Assembly: GCF_001425745.1 (NCBI RefSeq) | Contig: NZ_LMDF01000001.1 | Span: forward strand, 415,154-479,153 | From: Caulobacter sp. Root343 | GTDB lineage: Bacteria > Pseudomonadota > Alphaproteobacteria > Caulobacterales > Caulobacteraceae | Length of the DNA: 64,000 nt | Reading direction: 5' to 3' | Shown: piece after piece, positions 1 to 10,053 of the stretch | How the letters are laid out: each line of letters opens with the position of its first letter | Numbering within the stretch: position 1 is the stretch's first letter | The notes under the pieces: model-generated | The model's database searches: none | What the model was told of the DNA's origin: nothing | The model's input: only the letters and a program-made list of their open reading frames with translations | Position numbers and translations under genes: made by a program

Positions 1-180
1 CCGTCCGGGGGCTATGGGGTCCCGAGCTCAAAACGCTCACGCCCCCCATCCTCACGGGCAAGAACAGCCTGGCGGAGCGGTCGTCCGAGCCGAAACACAC
101 AAACCCTTACGGTCTCCGGGTTCGCCCGGCCGCTCCGTCGCCTCCCACAGACCTTCAGCGGATCGCCGCGTGAAGCCGAT

Positions 181-299
181 GTCACTTGCCCCCACCTGGC
201 CGCTTCGCGGCCGTCCGCCCCCGGAGGGGGCGGAAGGATCGCGTTTCCTTCTTCCCCCTCCGGGGGAGGAGCGCCGCAGGCGCGGAGGGGGCAAGTGAC
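181..299. repeat. Palindromic intergenic repeat, family C-like
   Basis: The outer ends gtcacttgcc (181-190) and ggcaagtgac (290-299) are perfect inverted repeats. Inside are GC-rich sub-hairpins such as the dyad around 211-232 and cccctccggggga near 253-266. The architecture (long dyad, C-rich left part, G-rich right part) resembles the element at 23410-23522. The rest of 1-389 shows no convincing gene. Short open frames there have skewed, low-complexity composition, and I see no RNA gene. Confidence 0.6.
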
Positions 300-389
300 G
301 AACCAGCCAAACCTTTCCCTTGCCGCCCGACCCTTCTATATGCGGACCCTCTCTAGCGTTCCCTGACTCCCCCGAAAGGCCGCGCCCGC

Positions 390-2099
390 ATGGCTCGCAT
401 CCTGATCACCTCGGCCCTGCCGTACATCAACGGCATCAAGCACCTGGGCAATCTGGCGGGGTCGATGCTGCCGGCGGACGTCTACGCGCGCTTCCAGCGG
501 GCTCGCGGCCACGAGACGCTCTACATCTGCGCCACCGACGAGCACGGGACTCCCGCTGAACTCGCGGCCACCGCCGCCGGCCAGGACGTCGCCACCTATT
601 GCGCCGAACAGCATGTTCTGCAGCACGACGTCGGCCGCGCCTTCGGTCTGTCTTGGGACCATTTCGGCCGCTCGTCGTCGCCGCAGAACCACCGCCTCAC
701 CCAGTACTTCTGCCAGGCCCTGGAGGACCACGGCCTGATCGAGGAACGCGTCGACCAGATGGTCTATTCGGTCGACGACAAGCGCTTCCTGCCCGACCGC
801 TACGTCGAAGGCACGTGCCCGCACTGCGGCTTCGAGAAGGCGCGCGGCGACCAGTGCGACAACTGCGGCAACCTGCTGGACCCGACCGATCTGATCGAGC
901 CGTACTCGGTGATCTCGGGCTCGCGGAACATCGAGGTGCGCGACACCCGGCACCTCTACCTGCTTCAGACCAAGATGCAGGACAAGATCCGCGCCTGGGT
1001 CGACAGCCACGCCGACTGGCCGCCGCTGGCCCGCTCGATCGCCTACAAGCACCTGGATGAGGGGCTGATCGACCGCGGCATCACCCGCGACCTGGCCTGG
1101 GGCATCCCGGTGGCCCAGGACGGCCTGCCGCGCCCCGGCTTCGAAGACAAGGTCTTCTACGTCTGGTTCGACGCCCCGATCGAATATATCGCCGCGACGC
1201 AAGAATGGGCCGAGGGCTCGCCCGACCGCGACTGGAAGCGCTGGTGGCGCACCGACAGCGGCGCCGAGGACGTCCGCTACGTCCAGTTCATGGGCAAGGA
1301 CAATGTCGCGTTCCACACGGTCAGCTTCCCGGCGACCATCCTCGGCTCGGAAGAGCCGTGGAAGAGCGTCGACATGCTCAAGGCCTTCAACTGGCTGAAC
1401 TGGTACGGGGGCAAGTTCTCGACCTCGAACAAGCGCGGCGTGTTCATGGACGCGGCCCTGGAGATCTTGCCGCCCGACCTGTGGCGCTGGTACCTGACCG
1501 CCAATTCGCCGGAGAGCAGCGACACCGCCTTCACCTGGGAGCAGTTCGCCAGCGCCGTGAACCGCGACCTGGCCGATGTGCTGGGCAACTTCGTCAACCG
1601 CATCCTGAAGTTCAACGAGAGCAAGTTCGAGGGCGTCGTGCCGGCGGGCGGCGAGCCGGGCCCGCTGGAGGAAAAGCTGTTCGCAGACGTCTCGGCGCGC
1701 CTGGCGGATCTGGCCGAACAGATGGACGCCATCGAGATCCGCAAGAGCGCCCAGGCGCTGCGGGCCCTGTGGGTGGTCGGCAACGAGTACCTGCAGGAGG
1801 CCGCGCCGTGGACCGCGATCAAGACCGATCGCGACCGCGCCGCCGTCATCGTCCGCACGGCCCTGAATCTGGCGGCGCTGTACGCCAAGATCTCGGCCCC
1901 GTTCATTCCGTTCGCGGCCGAGAAGATCGGCGCGGCGTTCGGCCTGGACTTCCCGGCGCAGTGGCCGTCGAACGATGCGGCGGCCGAGCTCTCCAAGCTG
2001 GCGGTCGGCCAGGCGATCACCGTGCCGGACGTCCTGTTCAAGAAGATCGAGGAAGAGCAGATCGCCGAGTGGACGGCCCGCTTCGGCGGCGCCGAGTAG
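390..2099 (+). CDS. metG: Methionyl-tRNA synthetase
   Basis: Class I aminoacyl-tRNA synthetase that charges tRNA-Met with methionine in the cytoplasm, 569 aa. The N-terminus carries the HIGH-box variant HLGN inside INGIKHLGN (about residues 14-22). A zinc knuckle follows with paired cysteines (CPHCGF and CDNCG, about residues 145-165). The KMSKS-box variant appears as KFSTSNKRG (about residues 343-351). The protein ends soon after the anticodon-binding helical domain and lacks the C-terminal EMAP/dimerization domain of the 677-aa E. coli enzyme, as is common in alphaproteobacteria. The MFS gene begins 1 nt after the stop, so the two are probably cotranscribed. Confidence 0.97.
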   Translation: MARILITSALPYINGIKHLGNLAGSMLPADVYARFQRARGHETLYICATDEHGTPAELAATAAGQDVATYCAEQHVLQHDVGRAFGLSWDHFGRSSSPQNHRLTQYFCQALEDHGLIEERVDQMVYSVDDKRFLPDRYVEGTCPHCGFEKARGDQCDNCGNLLDPTDLIEPYSVISGSRNIEVRDTRHLYLLQTKMQDKIRAWVDSHADWPPLARSIAYKHLDEGLIDRGITRDLAWGIPVAQDGLPRPGFEDKVFYVWFDAPIEYIAATQEWAEGSPDRDWKRWWRTDSGAEDVRYVQFMGKDNVAFHTVSFPATILGSEEPWKSVDMLKAFNWLNWYGGKFSTSNKRGVFMDAALEILPPDLWRWYLTANSPESSDTAFTWEQFASAVNRDLADVLGNFVNRILKFNESKFEGVVPAGGEPGPLEEKLFADVSARLADLAEQMDAIEIRKSAQALRALWVVGNEYLQEAAPWTAIKTDRDRAAVIVRTALNLAALYAKISAPFIPFAAEKIGAAFGLDFPAQWPSNDAAAELSKLAVGQAITVPDVLFKKIEEEQIAEWTARFGGAE

Positions 2100-2100
2100 A

Positions 2101-3300
2101 GTGACCCCGGCGGCGGACAAGGCGGACGGGAAGGGGCTTCCGACCCTCGTCCGCCTCTGCCTGTTCTACGCCGCCATCTATCTGAGCTCGGGCGTCAGCC
2201 TGCCCTATATCGGCACCTATCTGCGCTCGCGCGGCATGACCGGCGGCGAGATCGGCCTGATCCTGGCCGTGCCGCTGCTGCTGAAGCCCTTCACGGGCCC
2301 GGTGCTGGCGGTCTGGGCCGACGGATTCACCCTGCGGCGCACGCCGATGGTGTTGCTGCTGGTCGGGGCGGGGCTGGGCTATGCGGGGCTTTTGGCCTCG
2401 TCGAACCTCTGGTGGCTGATCCTGGCCTGGTTCGTCGGCCAGACCCTGCTGTCGACCGTCTCGCCGCTGATCGACGTCATTACCCTGCGCCGGGCGCGGA
2501 CCGAGGGCTTCAACTACGGCGTCCCGCGCGGCACCGGTTCCAGCGCCTTCATCGCCGCCAACCTGGCCATGGGCGCGATCCTGACCTTCGCCGCCCCGAC
2601 CATCATCGCCGCCTGGATCGCCGTGGCCTGTCTGGTCGGCGCGGCGGCGGCGGCCCTGGCCGTGCCGCCCGAGCGGGTCCACGCCGAGGGGGCCAAGCCC
2701 GCCCGGTCCGAGCGCTGGAAGGGCCTGGGCGACCTGGTCCGCGACCGCACCTTCGTCTTGGCGGTGGTCACGGCCGGCCTGATCCAGGGCGCGCACGCCT
2801 TCTACTACGGCTTCTCGGCTATCCTCTGGAGGAAGCAGGGGATTTCCGAGCCGATGATCGGCGTCCTGTGGGGCGTCGGCGTCGCGGCCGAGGTCGGCTT
2901 CATGTGGTTTCTCGAGCCGCTACGCCGCCGCTGGGGACCCGAGCGGTTCCTGATCCTGGGCGCGGCCGCCGCGGTGCTGCGCTGGACCTGCTATGCCTTC
3001 GAGCCGCCGCTGTGGGCGCTGTTCCCGCTGCAGTCGCTGCACGCCATGACGTTCGCGGCCTCGTTCCTGGCCTCGCTGCGGCTGATCGAGAAGCTGACGC
3101 CGCCGACCAACGCCTCGGCCGCCCAGGCGATCAACTCGGCCCTGTCGTCCGGCTTCACCCTGGGCGTGGCGACCCTGTGCTCGGGACCGCTGTTCGACGC
3201 CTTCGGCCCGTTCGGCTATCTGGCCGTCGCCGCCATGGCCCTGCTAGGCCTTGGCGGCGCGATCCTGCTCAACAGGCGAGCGGGACGTCAGATCGTGTAG
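2101..3300 (+). CDS. MFS transporter, MFS_1-like/HcaT type
   Basis: Major facilitator superfamily inner-membrane transporter, 399 aa, about 12 hydrophobic segments. The start chosen is GTG at 2101, one base after the metG stop. The open frame extends upstream into metG, but that part reads as out-of-frame arginine/serine-rich noise, whereas from 2101 the protein quickly enters a first membrane helix ([11 protein letters not shown]). Motifs such as [20 protein letters not shown] resemble the 3-phenylpropionate/LacY-like MFS subgroup. The substrate cannot be told from sequence. Its 3' end overlaps the convergent cysNC gene by 13 nt. Confidence 0.85.
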   Translation: MTPAADKADGKGLPTLVRLCLFYAAIYLSSGVSLPYIGTYLRSRGMTGGEIGLILAVPLLLKPFTGPVLAVWADGFTLRRTPMVLLLVGAGLGYAGLLASSNLWWLILAWFVGQTLLSTVSPLIDVITLRRARTEGFNYGVPRGTGSSAFIAANLAMGAILTFAAPTIIAAWIAVACLVGAAAAALAVPPERVHAEGAKPARSERWKGLGDLVRDRTFVLAVVTAGLIQGAHAFYYGFSAILWRKQGISEPMIGVLWGVGVAAEVGFMWFLEPLRRRWGPERFLILGAAAAVLRWTCYAFEPPLWALFPLQSLHAMTFAASFLASLRLIEKLTPPTNASAAQAINSALSSGFTLGVATLCSGPLFDAFGPFGYLAVAAMALLGLGGAILLNRRAGRQIV

Positions 3301-5195
3301 TCGATCTCTTGACCTTCCAGCCACGCCACGATCCGTTCGGCGGCCTCCACCGGATCGATCGCCGTCGTGTCGATCCGCAGCTCCGGCTTCTCGGGCGCCT
3401 CGTAGGGGCTGTCGACGCCGGTGAAGTTCTTCAGCTGGCCCGAACGGGCCTTCTTGTAGAGGCCCTTGACGTCGCGGGCCTCGGCCACGGCCAGGGGCGT
3501 GTCGACGAAGACCTCGACGAACTCGCCGTCGCCCAGCAGCTCGCGCGCCAGCCGGCGCTCGGCCCGGAACGGCGAGATGAAGGCGGTCAGCACGATCAGG
3601 CCGGCGTCGACCATCAGCTTGGCCACCTCGGCGACCCGGCGGATGTTCTCGACGCGGTCCTCCTCGGTGAAGCCCAGGTCCTTGTTCAGCCCATGGCGGA
3701 CATTGTCGCCGTCCAGCAGATAGGTGTGACGGCCCAGGGCGTGCAGGCGTTTCTCGACCAGGTTGGCGATGGTCGACTTGCCCGCGCCCGAAAGCCCCGT
3801 GAGCCACACGACCTGGCCGCGCTGGCTCTTCAGCGCCGCCCGCGAGGCCTTGGTGACGTCGGAGTGCTGCCAATGGATGTTGTCGGCCCGCCGCAGGGCG
3901 AAGTTCAGCATGCCCGCGCCGACCGTGCGGTTGGATAGGCGGTCGATCAGGATGAAGCCGCCCATCTGGCGGTTGTCGGCATAGGCCTCGAACGGGATAG
4001 CCTGGTCGAGCGAGAGGTTGCAGACCCCGATCTCGTTCAGCTCCAGCCGCTTGGCGGCGGTGTGCTCCAGCGTGTTGACGTTCACCCGGTGCTTGATGTC
4101 GGTGACGCTGGCGCTGACCGTGCGGGCGCCCAGTTTCAGCAGATAAGTGCGGCCGGGCGGGAGAGGCTCGTCGTCCATCCAGACGACGGTGGCCTCGAAC
4201 TGGTTGGCGACCGGGGCGGGCGCGTCGGCGGTGGCGATCACGTCGCCGCGTGAGATGTCGATCTCGTCTTCCAAGGTCAGGGTCACCGACTGGCCGGCGA
4301 CGGCCTGGTCGAGATCGCCCGGCAGGGTGACGATGCGGGCCACCCGGCTCTCGCGGCCCGAGGGCAGGGCGCGGATGCGGTCGCCCGGCTTGATCGAGCC
4401 CGAGGCGATCAGGCCCGAGAAGCCGCGGAAGTCGAGGTTGGGGCGGTTGACCCATTGCACGGGCATGCGGAACGGCTTGGCCTGCAGGTCGTCCTCGACC
4501 TCGACGCCTTCCAGCCAGTCCATCAGGATCGGGCCCTGGAACCACGGCGTCTGGTCGCTGCGGCTGGCCATGTTGTCGCCGCCCAGGCCCGAGATCGGGA
4601 TGGGTGTGAAGACCGTGAGGCCGATCTGCTCGGCGAAGGCGCGATAGTCGGCGACGATCCGCTCGAACACCGCCTGGTCCCAACCGACCAGGTCCATCTT
4701 GTTCACCGCCAGCACGACGTGGCGGATGCCCAGCAGGCTGACGAGATAGCTGTGGCGGCGGGTCTGGGTCAGCACGCCCTTGCGCGCGTCGATCAGGATC
4801 ACGGCCGCGTCGGCGGTCGAGGCGCCCGTGACCATGTTGCGCGTGTACTGCTCGTGCCCGGGCGTGTCGGCGACGATGAACTTGCGCTTCTCGGTCGAGA
4901 AGAAGCGGTAGGCGACGTCGATGGTGATGCCTTGCTCGCGCTCGGCGGCCAAGCCGTCGACCAGCAGGGCGAAGTCGATCGCGCCGCCCTGGGTGCCGAC
5001 CTTCTTCGAGTCAGCCTCGAGGGCCGCCATCTGGTCCTCGAAGATCATCTTGCTGTCGTACAGCAGGCGGCCAATCAAGGTGGACTTGCCGTCGTCGACG
5101 CTGCCGCAGGTGATGAAGCGCAGCAGCGACTTATGCTGGTGCTGGTGCAGGTAGGCGCCGATATCCTGGGCGATCAGAGCGGACTGGTGCGCCAT
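3288..5195 (-). CDS. cysNC: Bifunctional sulfate adenylyltransferase subunit 1 / APS kinase
   Basis: Fusion of the CysN GTPase (about residues 1-445) and the CysC adenylylsulfate kinase (about 450-635). With CysD it makes APS from ATP and sulfate; the CysC part phosphorylates APS to PAPS. CysN shows the GTPase motifs [21 protein letters not shown] and NKMDL. CysC shows the P-loop [19 protein letters not shown] and the FISPFRAER segment with the usual serine. The ATG overlaps the cysD stop by one base (TGATG), indicating translational coupling. N- plus C-domain fusion is common in alphaproteobacteria. The 3' end overlaps the converging MFS gene. Confidence 0.96.
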   Translation of the reverse strand: MAHQSALIAQDIGAYLHQHQHKSLLRFITCGSVDDGKSTLIGRLLYDSKMIFEDQMAALEADSKKVGTQGGAIDFALLVDGLAAEREQGITIDVAYRFFSTEKRKFIVADTPGHEQYTRNMVTGASTADAAVILIDARKGVLTQTRRHSYLVSLLGIRHVVLAVNKMDLVGWDQAVFERIVADYRAFAEQIGLTVFTPIPISGLGGDNMASRSDQTPWFQGPILMDWLEGVEVEDDLQAKPFRMPVQWVNRPNLDFRGFSGLIASGSIKPGDRIRALPSGRESRVARIVTLPGDLDQAVAGQSVTLTLEDEIDISRGDVIATADAPAPVANQFEATVVWMDDEPLPPGRTYLLKLGARTVSASVTDIKHRVNVNTLEHTAAKRLELNEIGVCNLSLDQAIPFEAYADNRQMGGFILIDRLSNRTVGAGMLNFALRRADNIHWQHSDVTKASRAALKSQRGQVVWLTGLSGAGKSTIANLVEKRLHALGRHTYLLDGDNVRHGLNKDLGFTEEDRVENIRRVAEVAKLMVDAGLIVLTAFISPFRAERRLARELLGDGEFVEVFVDTPLAVAEARDVKGLYKKARSGQLKNFTGVDSPYEAPEKPELRIDTTAIDPVEAAERIVAWLEGQEIDYTI

Positions 5196-6142
5196 CAGAA
5201 ATAGCCTTCCTGCTTCTTCTTCTCCATCGAGGCGGACTGGTCATGGTCGATGACCCGGCCCTGGCGCTCCGACGTCGTGGTCAGCAGCATCTCCTGGATG
5301 ACCTGGGGCAGGGTGGAGGCGGTGCTCTCGACCGCGCCGGTCAGCGGGTAGCAGCCCAGGGTGCGGAAGCGGACGCTCTTCATCTGCGGAACTTCGCCGT
5401 CACGCAGGCGGAAGCGGTTGTCGTCGACCATGATCAGCGCGCCGTCGCGCTCGACCACCGGCCGCTCGGCCGCGAAGTACAGTGGCACGATCGGGATGTT
5501 CTCCAGGTGGATGTACTGCCAGACGTCGAGCTCGGTCCAATTGGAGATCGGGAAGACCCGCAGGCTTTCGCCGGGGTGCTTGCGGGTATTGTAGAGGTTC
5601 CACAGCTCGGGGCGCTGGTTCTTCGGATCCCAGCGGTGCTCGGACGAGCGGAACGAGAAGACCCGCTCCTTGGCGCGGCTCTTTTCCTCGTCGCGGCGCG
5701 CGCCGCCGAAGGCCGCGTCGAAGCCGTACTTGGTCAGGGCCTGCTTGAGGCCCTCGGTCTTCCAGAGGTCGGTGTGCAGCGCGCTGCCGTGGTCGAACGG
5801 ATTGATCCCGCGCGCCTCGGCGTCGGGGTTCTTGTGGACGATCAGGTCGAAACCCAGCTCGGAGGCCACCTTGTCGCGTAGGGCGTACATGTCCCGGAAC
5901 TTCCAGGTCGTGTCGACGTGCAGCAGCGGGAAGGGCGGCTTGCTGGGATAGAAGGCCTTGGCGGCCAGGTGCAGCATCACCGCGCTGTCCTTGCCGATCG
6001 AATACAGCATGACCGGTCGCTCGCACTCGGCGGCCACCTCGCGCAGGATGTGGATGCTCTCGGCCTCGAGGCGCTGGAGATGCGTCAGTCGAGCCGGCGA
6101 GATCGCGGGCCCCAAAGAACCTAGCTTAAGATCTGGCGTCAT
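5195..6142 (-). CDS. cysD: Sulfate adenylyltransferase subunit 2
   Basis: PP-loop ATP pyrophosphatase-fold subunit of ATP sulfurylase, pairing with the CysN half of the next gene. From the ATG at 6142 the protein is 315 aa, close to the usual 300-315. A longer open frame to 6325 adds a Pro/Ala-rich stretch unlike the family, so I reject it. The PP-loop is [14 protein letters not shown] (about residues 46-59), followed by [12 protein letters not shown] and [16 protein letters not shown], all typical of CysD. It is first in a two-gene cysD-cysNC operon. Confidence 0.95.
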   Translation of the reverse strand: MTPDLKLGSLGPAISPARLTHLQRLEAESIHILREVAAECERPVMLYSIGKDSAVMLHLAAKAFYPSKPPFPLLHVDTTWKFRDMYALRDKVASELGFDLIVHKNPDAEARGINPFDHGSALHTDLWKTEGLKQALTKYGFDAAFGGARRDEEKSRAKERVFSFRSSEHRWDPKNQRPELWNLYNTRKHPGESLRVFPISNWTELDVWQYIHLENIPIVPLYFAAERPVVERDGALIMVDDNRFRLRDGEVPQMKSVRFRTLGCYPLTGAVESTASTLPQVIQEMLLTTTSERQGRVIDHDQSASMEKKKQEGYF

Positions 6143-6417
6143 CGGGTCCGGCGGGTACGCGGCGGGTGCGAATTGGGTAAGGGCCAAGGCGAGGGTCCGC
6201 AAAGGAAAAATGTCCGGGCTCGTCCCGTCGAAGGGGCGCGCCGGTGCAGGCTGGGACCTAGGCCCGAGGGGCGTCGGGGACAACCGCCGGAATTCTGGGG
6301 GCGCTGTCAGTTGGCGTGGCGCCACACCGCGAAAGCTTCGGCTTTCATGACCAAAAGTTCACTCGCCCTTCACCGGGAACGCTCGCATAACGGCGCTATC
6401 GGTTTCCGAGGTGGGCT
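6143..6417. other. cysD upstream region, no gene seen
   Basis: This 275-nt interval holds the presumed cysD promoter on the minus strand. A small GAAAGC-TTCG-GCTTTC hairpin lies at 6331-6346 and a GTGGCGCCAC palindrome at 6316-6325. Neither has a T-run or a recognisable riboswitch context. I see no protein-coding frame that I would trust. Confidence 0.4.
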
Positions 6418-6627
6418 ATGGGCTTCCTGACCGAAATGCTGGCTGTGGCGGTCGTCTGGCTGTCGTCGTTCGCGCTCTGCCAGTTCGGCGTCGCGGTCGA
6501 CCATGGCGCATGCCCGCATGCCAAGAATGTTGGGGCCAAGACCGTTGCTCGGTCGCCGCGTGACCTGGCCGCCAAGCCCGCTCCAATCGCCGTCAACGCC
6601 CCCGCGGGCGCCCCACGCGACGCCTGA
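6418..6627 (+). CDS. Small putative membrane/exported protein, hypothetical
   Basis: Sixty-nine codons beginning ATG, preceded by the Shine-Dalgarno-like gaggtgg at a short distance (about 6409-6415). The N-terminal 27 residues are hydrophobic (MLAVAVVWLSSFALCQFGVAV), consistent with a signal anchor or signal peptide. The remainder is basic and Ala/Pro-rich. I recognise no family. It sits alone between divergent cysD and tipN, so context gives no role. It could be a chance frame in GC-rich DNA. Confidence 0.35.
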   Translation: MGFLTEMLAVAVVWLSSFALCQFGVAVDHGACPHAKNVGAKTVARSPRDLAAKPAPIAVNAPAGAPRDA

Positions 6628-6799
6628 ACGCGCGCTCTGACGCCGCAACCCTTGCCAACGCAAGGAAAGCCGCTTTTCGCCAAGGCTTTTCACCGTTAGG
6701 TTCATGTGACACGCGAAGGAGGGGTCCGGCGCGCGAAGGTTGTCTCCTGCGCCCCTCGCCGACGCCCCATTCGCCGACGTCCTGGGACCCTGGCTGTGT

Positions 6800-9478
6800 A
6801 TGAAGCCTAAGAAGCGCCAACCGCTCGATTTTTCCGCGACGCCGACGGACACCCCTCCCGAGGAAACCAGGATCACGCCTGAACTCCCAGAGGCGACACT
6901 TCCAGAAACGACGTCGTTTTCCGAGCCGGAGACGGAGATCCCGTCCGCCGAACCCTTGAGCCTGCAAGAAATACTGAACGACGACCTGGCGGTTCCGCCG
7001 CCGACGGCCGTGCGGTCTCGCCGTCGGCGCGAGCCGGAGCCCGAGCCGATCACCAGCTTCGCCGAGCCTGACCTGAAGCCCGCGACCTCGCTGGCCGCCA
7101 GCGCTCAGCCGCCGGCGCCCATCGTCGAGGCCGAGCGCGCCGCGCCGGCCAAGGCCGGAACGCGCGAAGCCGCGCTCGATCTGCGTGGCCCCATGTCCGA
7201 GGCGCCGGTCGCGTTGACGACCGAGGATGTTCCGCGCCGCATGTCCAGCGTGCTGTTCTGGACCCTGGCTACCGCTCTCGCGGCGCTCTGGGCGCTGGCG
7301 CCGATCGCCTTCGCCTTCGGCTACGCCCGCGGCGTGCCTGCCTTCAAGGTCGAGGGTTTCGCCTTGATGGTGTTCGCCGGCCTGGCCCTGGGTCCGGCCC
7401 TGTTGACCCTGCTGGGCGCCTATCTGCTGCGCCAGGCGACCGGGATCTCGGACGAACTGCGCCGCACCCGCACCCTGACCGACCGCCTGGTCAGCCCGGC
7501 CGCCCTGGCCGCCGCCGGGGCGTCCAGCGCCGTCGACGCCATGCGCCAAGGCGTCGAAGAGGCCGCCGCCGCCGCCCAGCGGGCGCGCGAGCATATCATC
7601 TCGTTGCGCCAGGCCCTGGCCGAGGAGACCGCGCGCCTGGCCGAGGCCGCCGCCGAGTCCGCCAAGATGGCCAATCAGTTGGCCCAGGGCCTAAGCCACG
7701 AGCGCACCGCGATGGAGTCGCTGTCGCAGTCGCTGGACGCCCGCTCCACGGCGGTGGTCGACGCGATCGGCAGCCAGGCCCGCATGGTGGCCGAGGCCTC
7801 CGACCTGGCCGAGACCCAGCTGCGCGAGGCCGAGGCCGCCCTGGCCGCCCGCGCCGCGGATCTGGCCGCCGCCGCCGCCGAAGCCTCCGACGCCGCCCGC
7901 GTCGGCGCCGAGGACCTTTCCCGCCAGATCGCGCGCCTTGAGACCGCCGGCCACGGCGTTGGCGACCAGGTCGCCTCGGTCGAGAAGAGCCTGGCCGCCC
8001 AGCGCGCCGCGCTCGTGGAGGTCAGCCAAGCCCTGCGTTCGGACCAGGAGGACTTCGCCTCCGAGGCCGAAACCCGTACGGCCCAGCTCACCGAGTTCGT
8101 CGCCTATACCCGGGTCGGGGCCACCGAGCTGTCCGACACCGCTTCCATGGGCGCGGAGATCCTGCGCGGCCTGATCAGTTCGGCCGCCGACCAGTTCCGC
8201 GAACTGGCCGAGGGCGCCACCGCCCATCGGGAAACCCTCGCCGACAACGCCAAGAAGACGCTCGAAACCATCGGCGACGTGGCCGAGAACCAGCGCACGC
8301 TGCTGGAGGAAGAGCTGAAGGCGGCCATGGAGGCGATGGCTCAAGCCGCGCTCAAGGCCAGCGAAAGCGTCGAGGCCCGCGTCGAGGCCGCCCGCAGCCG
8401 CGTCGACCAGCTGAACGAGATCGCCTTCGCCGCCGGCCAGAAGGCCGACGCCGTCTTCGAATCCCGCATGGAAGAGGCGCGCGACATCATCGAGCATTCG
8501 GCCCAGATGGTCGAACAGGCCGGGGCGCGCACCTCGCAAAAGCTGGCCGACTCCGTCCAGTCCGCACGCGGCACTCTAGACGAGTTGGAAGGCATGCTGG
8601 CCGAGATTGGCAAGCGCACCGCCGACCTGCCAGCCGAAGCCCTGCAGAAGGCCGCCGAGGTCCGCATCTCGATTGAACAGGGCGTCGAGCAGCTGATGAA
8701 CGCCATTCGCCGCACCGCCGAGGAGACGGCGGCGATCGATCAGGCCTTCCAGGAGCGCGTGCGCCGCAACTACGAGATGCTCAGCGAGGCGGCCGGGGCC
8801 GTCACCGCTTCCAGCGCCGCCACCGTCGCCGCCCGCGCGGCGTCGCCCACACAGCCGCCGAAGCGTTCCGCCGCGCCGCCTCCAGCCGCGCAACCGCCGC
8901 AGGCCTTGCCGATGGCGGAGTTCGACGACGAGGAGGAGCCGCCCGCCGACCGCCGCCGCCTGCGCTTGACGCCGACGGCCTCCGACGAGGAGTTCCGCTC
9001 GGTGTTCGAGCAGGCCGCGCCGCGCAAGCCATCTTCGACGCCGCCGCCGGAGCCGGACGGCGAGGGCGGCTGGAGCTGGCGCAACTTGCTGTCCGGCATC
9101 GAGAACAGCTCGCCGGGCGACGCCGCCTTGGGGGACAAGCTGGCGGCCGAGATCACCGCCATGGGGATCGACCCGCACGCCTTGTTGCCGCGCGGTCGCA
9201 TCGACGAGATCGCCGCCGCCCTGCAGACCCGCGACGCCGCCGGCGCCCGCGAGGTGGTCAAGCGCCTGGCGCCCGCCGCCATCCGCCGCCTGGTCCGGCG
9301 CCTGTTCTCGGACGGCACGCTGAAGAGCAACACCGAGCGCTTCCTGAAGCGCTACGCCGGCATGATCGAAGAGGCCGCCGGTCAGGACCGCGAGGGCTTC
9401 CTGCTGGCGGCGTTGCTGTCGTCGGACGCCGGGCGGGCCTATCTGCTGCTCGACGCGGCCAGCGGCGACCTGGGTTAA
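6800..9478 (+). CDS. tipN: TipN-like new-pole (birth scar) polarity protein
   Basis: 892 aa from the ATG at 6800; a TTG start at 6740 would add 20 residues and cannot be excluded. Order of parts: a Pro/Glu-rich cytoplasmic-type N-terminus (1-145), two membrane spans (about 150-176 and 184-208), a very long Ala/Glu-rich coiled coil (about 225-690), a Pro-rich linker (about 690-770) and a folded C-terminal region. This architecture and length match Caulobacter TipN (888 aa), which marks the new pole and orients flagellum placement and chromosome segregation. Identification rests on architecture and recall, not alignment. A glycosyl-phosphate transferase gene follows after 14 nt. Confidence 0.85.
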   Translation: MKPKKRQPLDFSATPTDTPPEETRITPELPEATLPETTSFSEPETEIPSAEPLSLQEILNDDLAVPPPTAVRSRRRREPEPEPITSFAEPDLKPATSLAASAQPPAPIVEAERAAPAKAGTREAALDLRGPMSEAPVALTTEDVPRRMSSVLFWTLATALAALWALAPIAFAFGYARGVPAFKVEGFALMVFAGLALGPALLTLLGAYLLRQATGISDELRRTRTLTDRLVSPAALAAAGASSAVDAMRQGVEEAAAAAQRAREHIISLRQALAEETARLAEAAAESAKMANQLAQGLSHERTAMESLSQSLDARSTAVVDAIGSQARMVAEASDLAETQLREAEAALAARAADLAAAAAEASDAARVGAEDLSRQIARLETAGHGVGDQVASVEKSLAAQRAALVEVSQALRSDQEDFASEAETRTAQLTEFVAYTRVGATELSDTASMGAEILRGLISSAADQFRELAEGATAHRETLADNAKKTLETIGDVAENQRTLLEEELKAAMEAMAQAALKASESVEARVEAARSRVDQLNEIAFAAGQKADAVFESRMEEARDIIEHSAQMVEQAGARTSQKLADSVQSARGTLDELEGMLAEIGKRTADLPAEALQKAAEVRISIEQGVEQLMNAIRRTAEETAAIDQAFQERVRRNYEMLSEAAGAVTASSAATVAARAASPTQPPKRSAAPPPAAQPPQALPMAEFDDEEEPPADRRRLRLTPTASDEEFRSVFEQAAPRKPSSTPPPEPDGEGGWSWRNLLSGIENSSPGDAALGDKLAAEITAMGIDPHALLPRGRIDEIAAALQTRDAAGAREVVKRLAPAAIRRLVRRLFSDGTLKSNTERFLKRYAGMIEEAAGQDREGFLLAALLSSDAGRAYLLLDAASGDLG

Positions 9479-9492
9479 TCCCTGGAGGCTAG

Positions 9493-10053
9493 GTGAAGCG
9501 CGCCTTCGACTTCCTGGCGGCGGCGGTCGGCCTGATCGTGCTGGCCATACCGTTGGTGGTCCTGTGGCTGCTGGTGCGCCTGACCTCGCCAGGGCCGGGG
9601 CTTTACTGGTCGCAACGGGTGGGCAAGGGCTCGGCGTTGTTTCCCATGCCGAAGTTCCGCACCATGCGGATCGACGCGCCCGAGGTCGCCACGCACCTGC
9701 TGGAAGACCCTGACCGCTGGCTGACGCCGATGGGGCCGATGATGCGCAAGCTCAGCCTCGACGAGCTGCCGCAGCTGTGGAGCGTGCTGGTCGGTCACAT
9801 GAGCCTGGTCGGCCCGCGCCCAGCCTTGTTCAATCAGGATGACCTGATCGCGGCGCGCAAAGCCGCCGGCGTGGACATCTTGCGCCCCGGCGTCACCGGC
9901 TGGGCGCAGATCAATGGGCGCGACGAGCTGGCTATTTCAGACAAGGTGGCTCTGGACGCCGAATACCTGCGTCGCCGATCGTTCCTGTTCGACCTGAGGA
10001 TCATGGTCAGCACCGTCGTTCCGGTGCTGACCGCCAGAGGCGTGACCCGCTAG
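9493..10053 (+). CDS. Monotopic sugar-1-phosphate transferase (PglC/WcaJ C-terminal type)
   Basis: 186-aa phosphoglycosyl transferase of the bacterial sugar transferase family, which moves a sugar phosphate from a nucleotide sugar to undecaprenyl phosphate at the inner membrane. It has one N-terminal re-entrant/membrane helix (residues 7-30), the KFRTM motif (54-58), the catalytic Asp-Glu pair in LSLDELPQLW (D90, E91), SLVGPRP and LRPGVTGWAQINGR. It is the minimal PglC-sized form without the multi-span N-terminus of WcaJ. Start is GTG, supported by GGAGG at 9484-9488. The sugar and the glycan pathway are unknown. Its end overlaps the convergent reductase gene by 4 nt. Confidence 0.9.
   Translation: MKRAFDFLAAAVGLIVLAIPLVVLWLLVRLTSPGPGLYWSQRVGKGSALFPMPKFRTMRIDAPEVATHLLEDPDRWLTPMGPMMRKLSLDELPQLWSVLVGHMSLVGPRPALFNQDDLIAARKAAGVDILRPGVTGWAQINGRDELAISDKVALDAEYLRRRSFLFDLRIMVSTVVPVLTARGVTR

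Noticed and set aside
336..2120. A 594-codon minus-strand frame
   Set aside because: Antisense shadow of metG, which has HIGH, zinc and KMSKS motifs.
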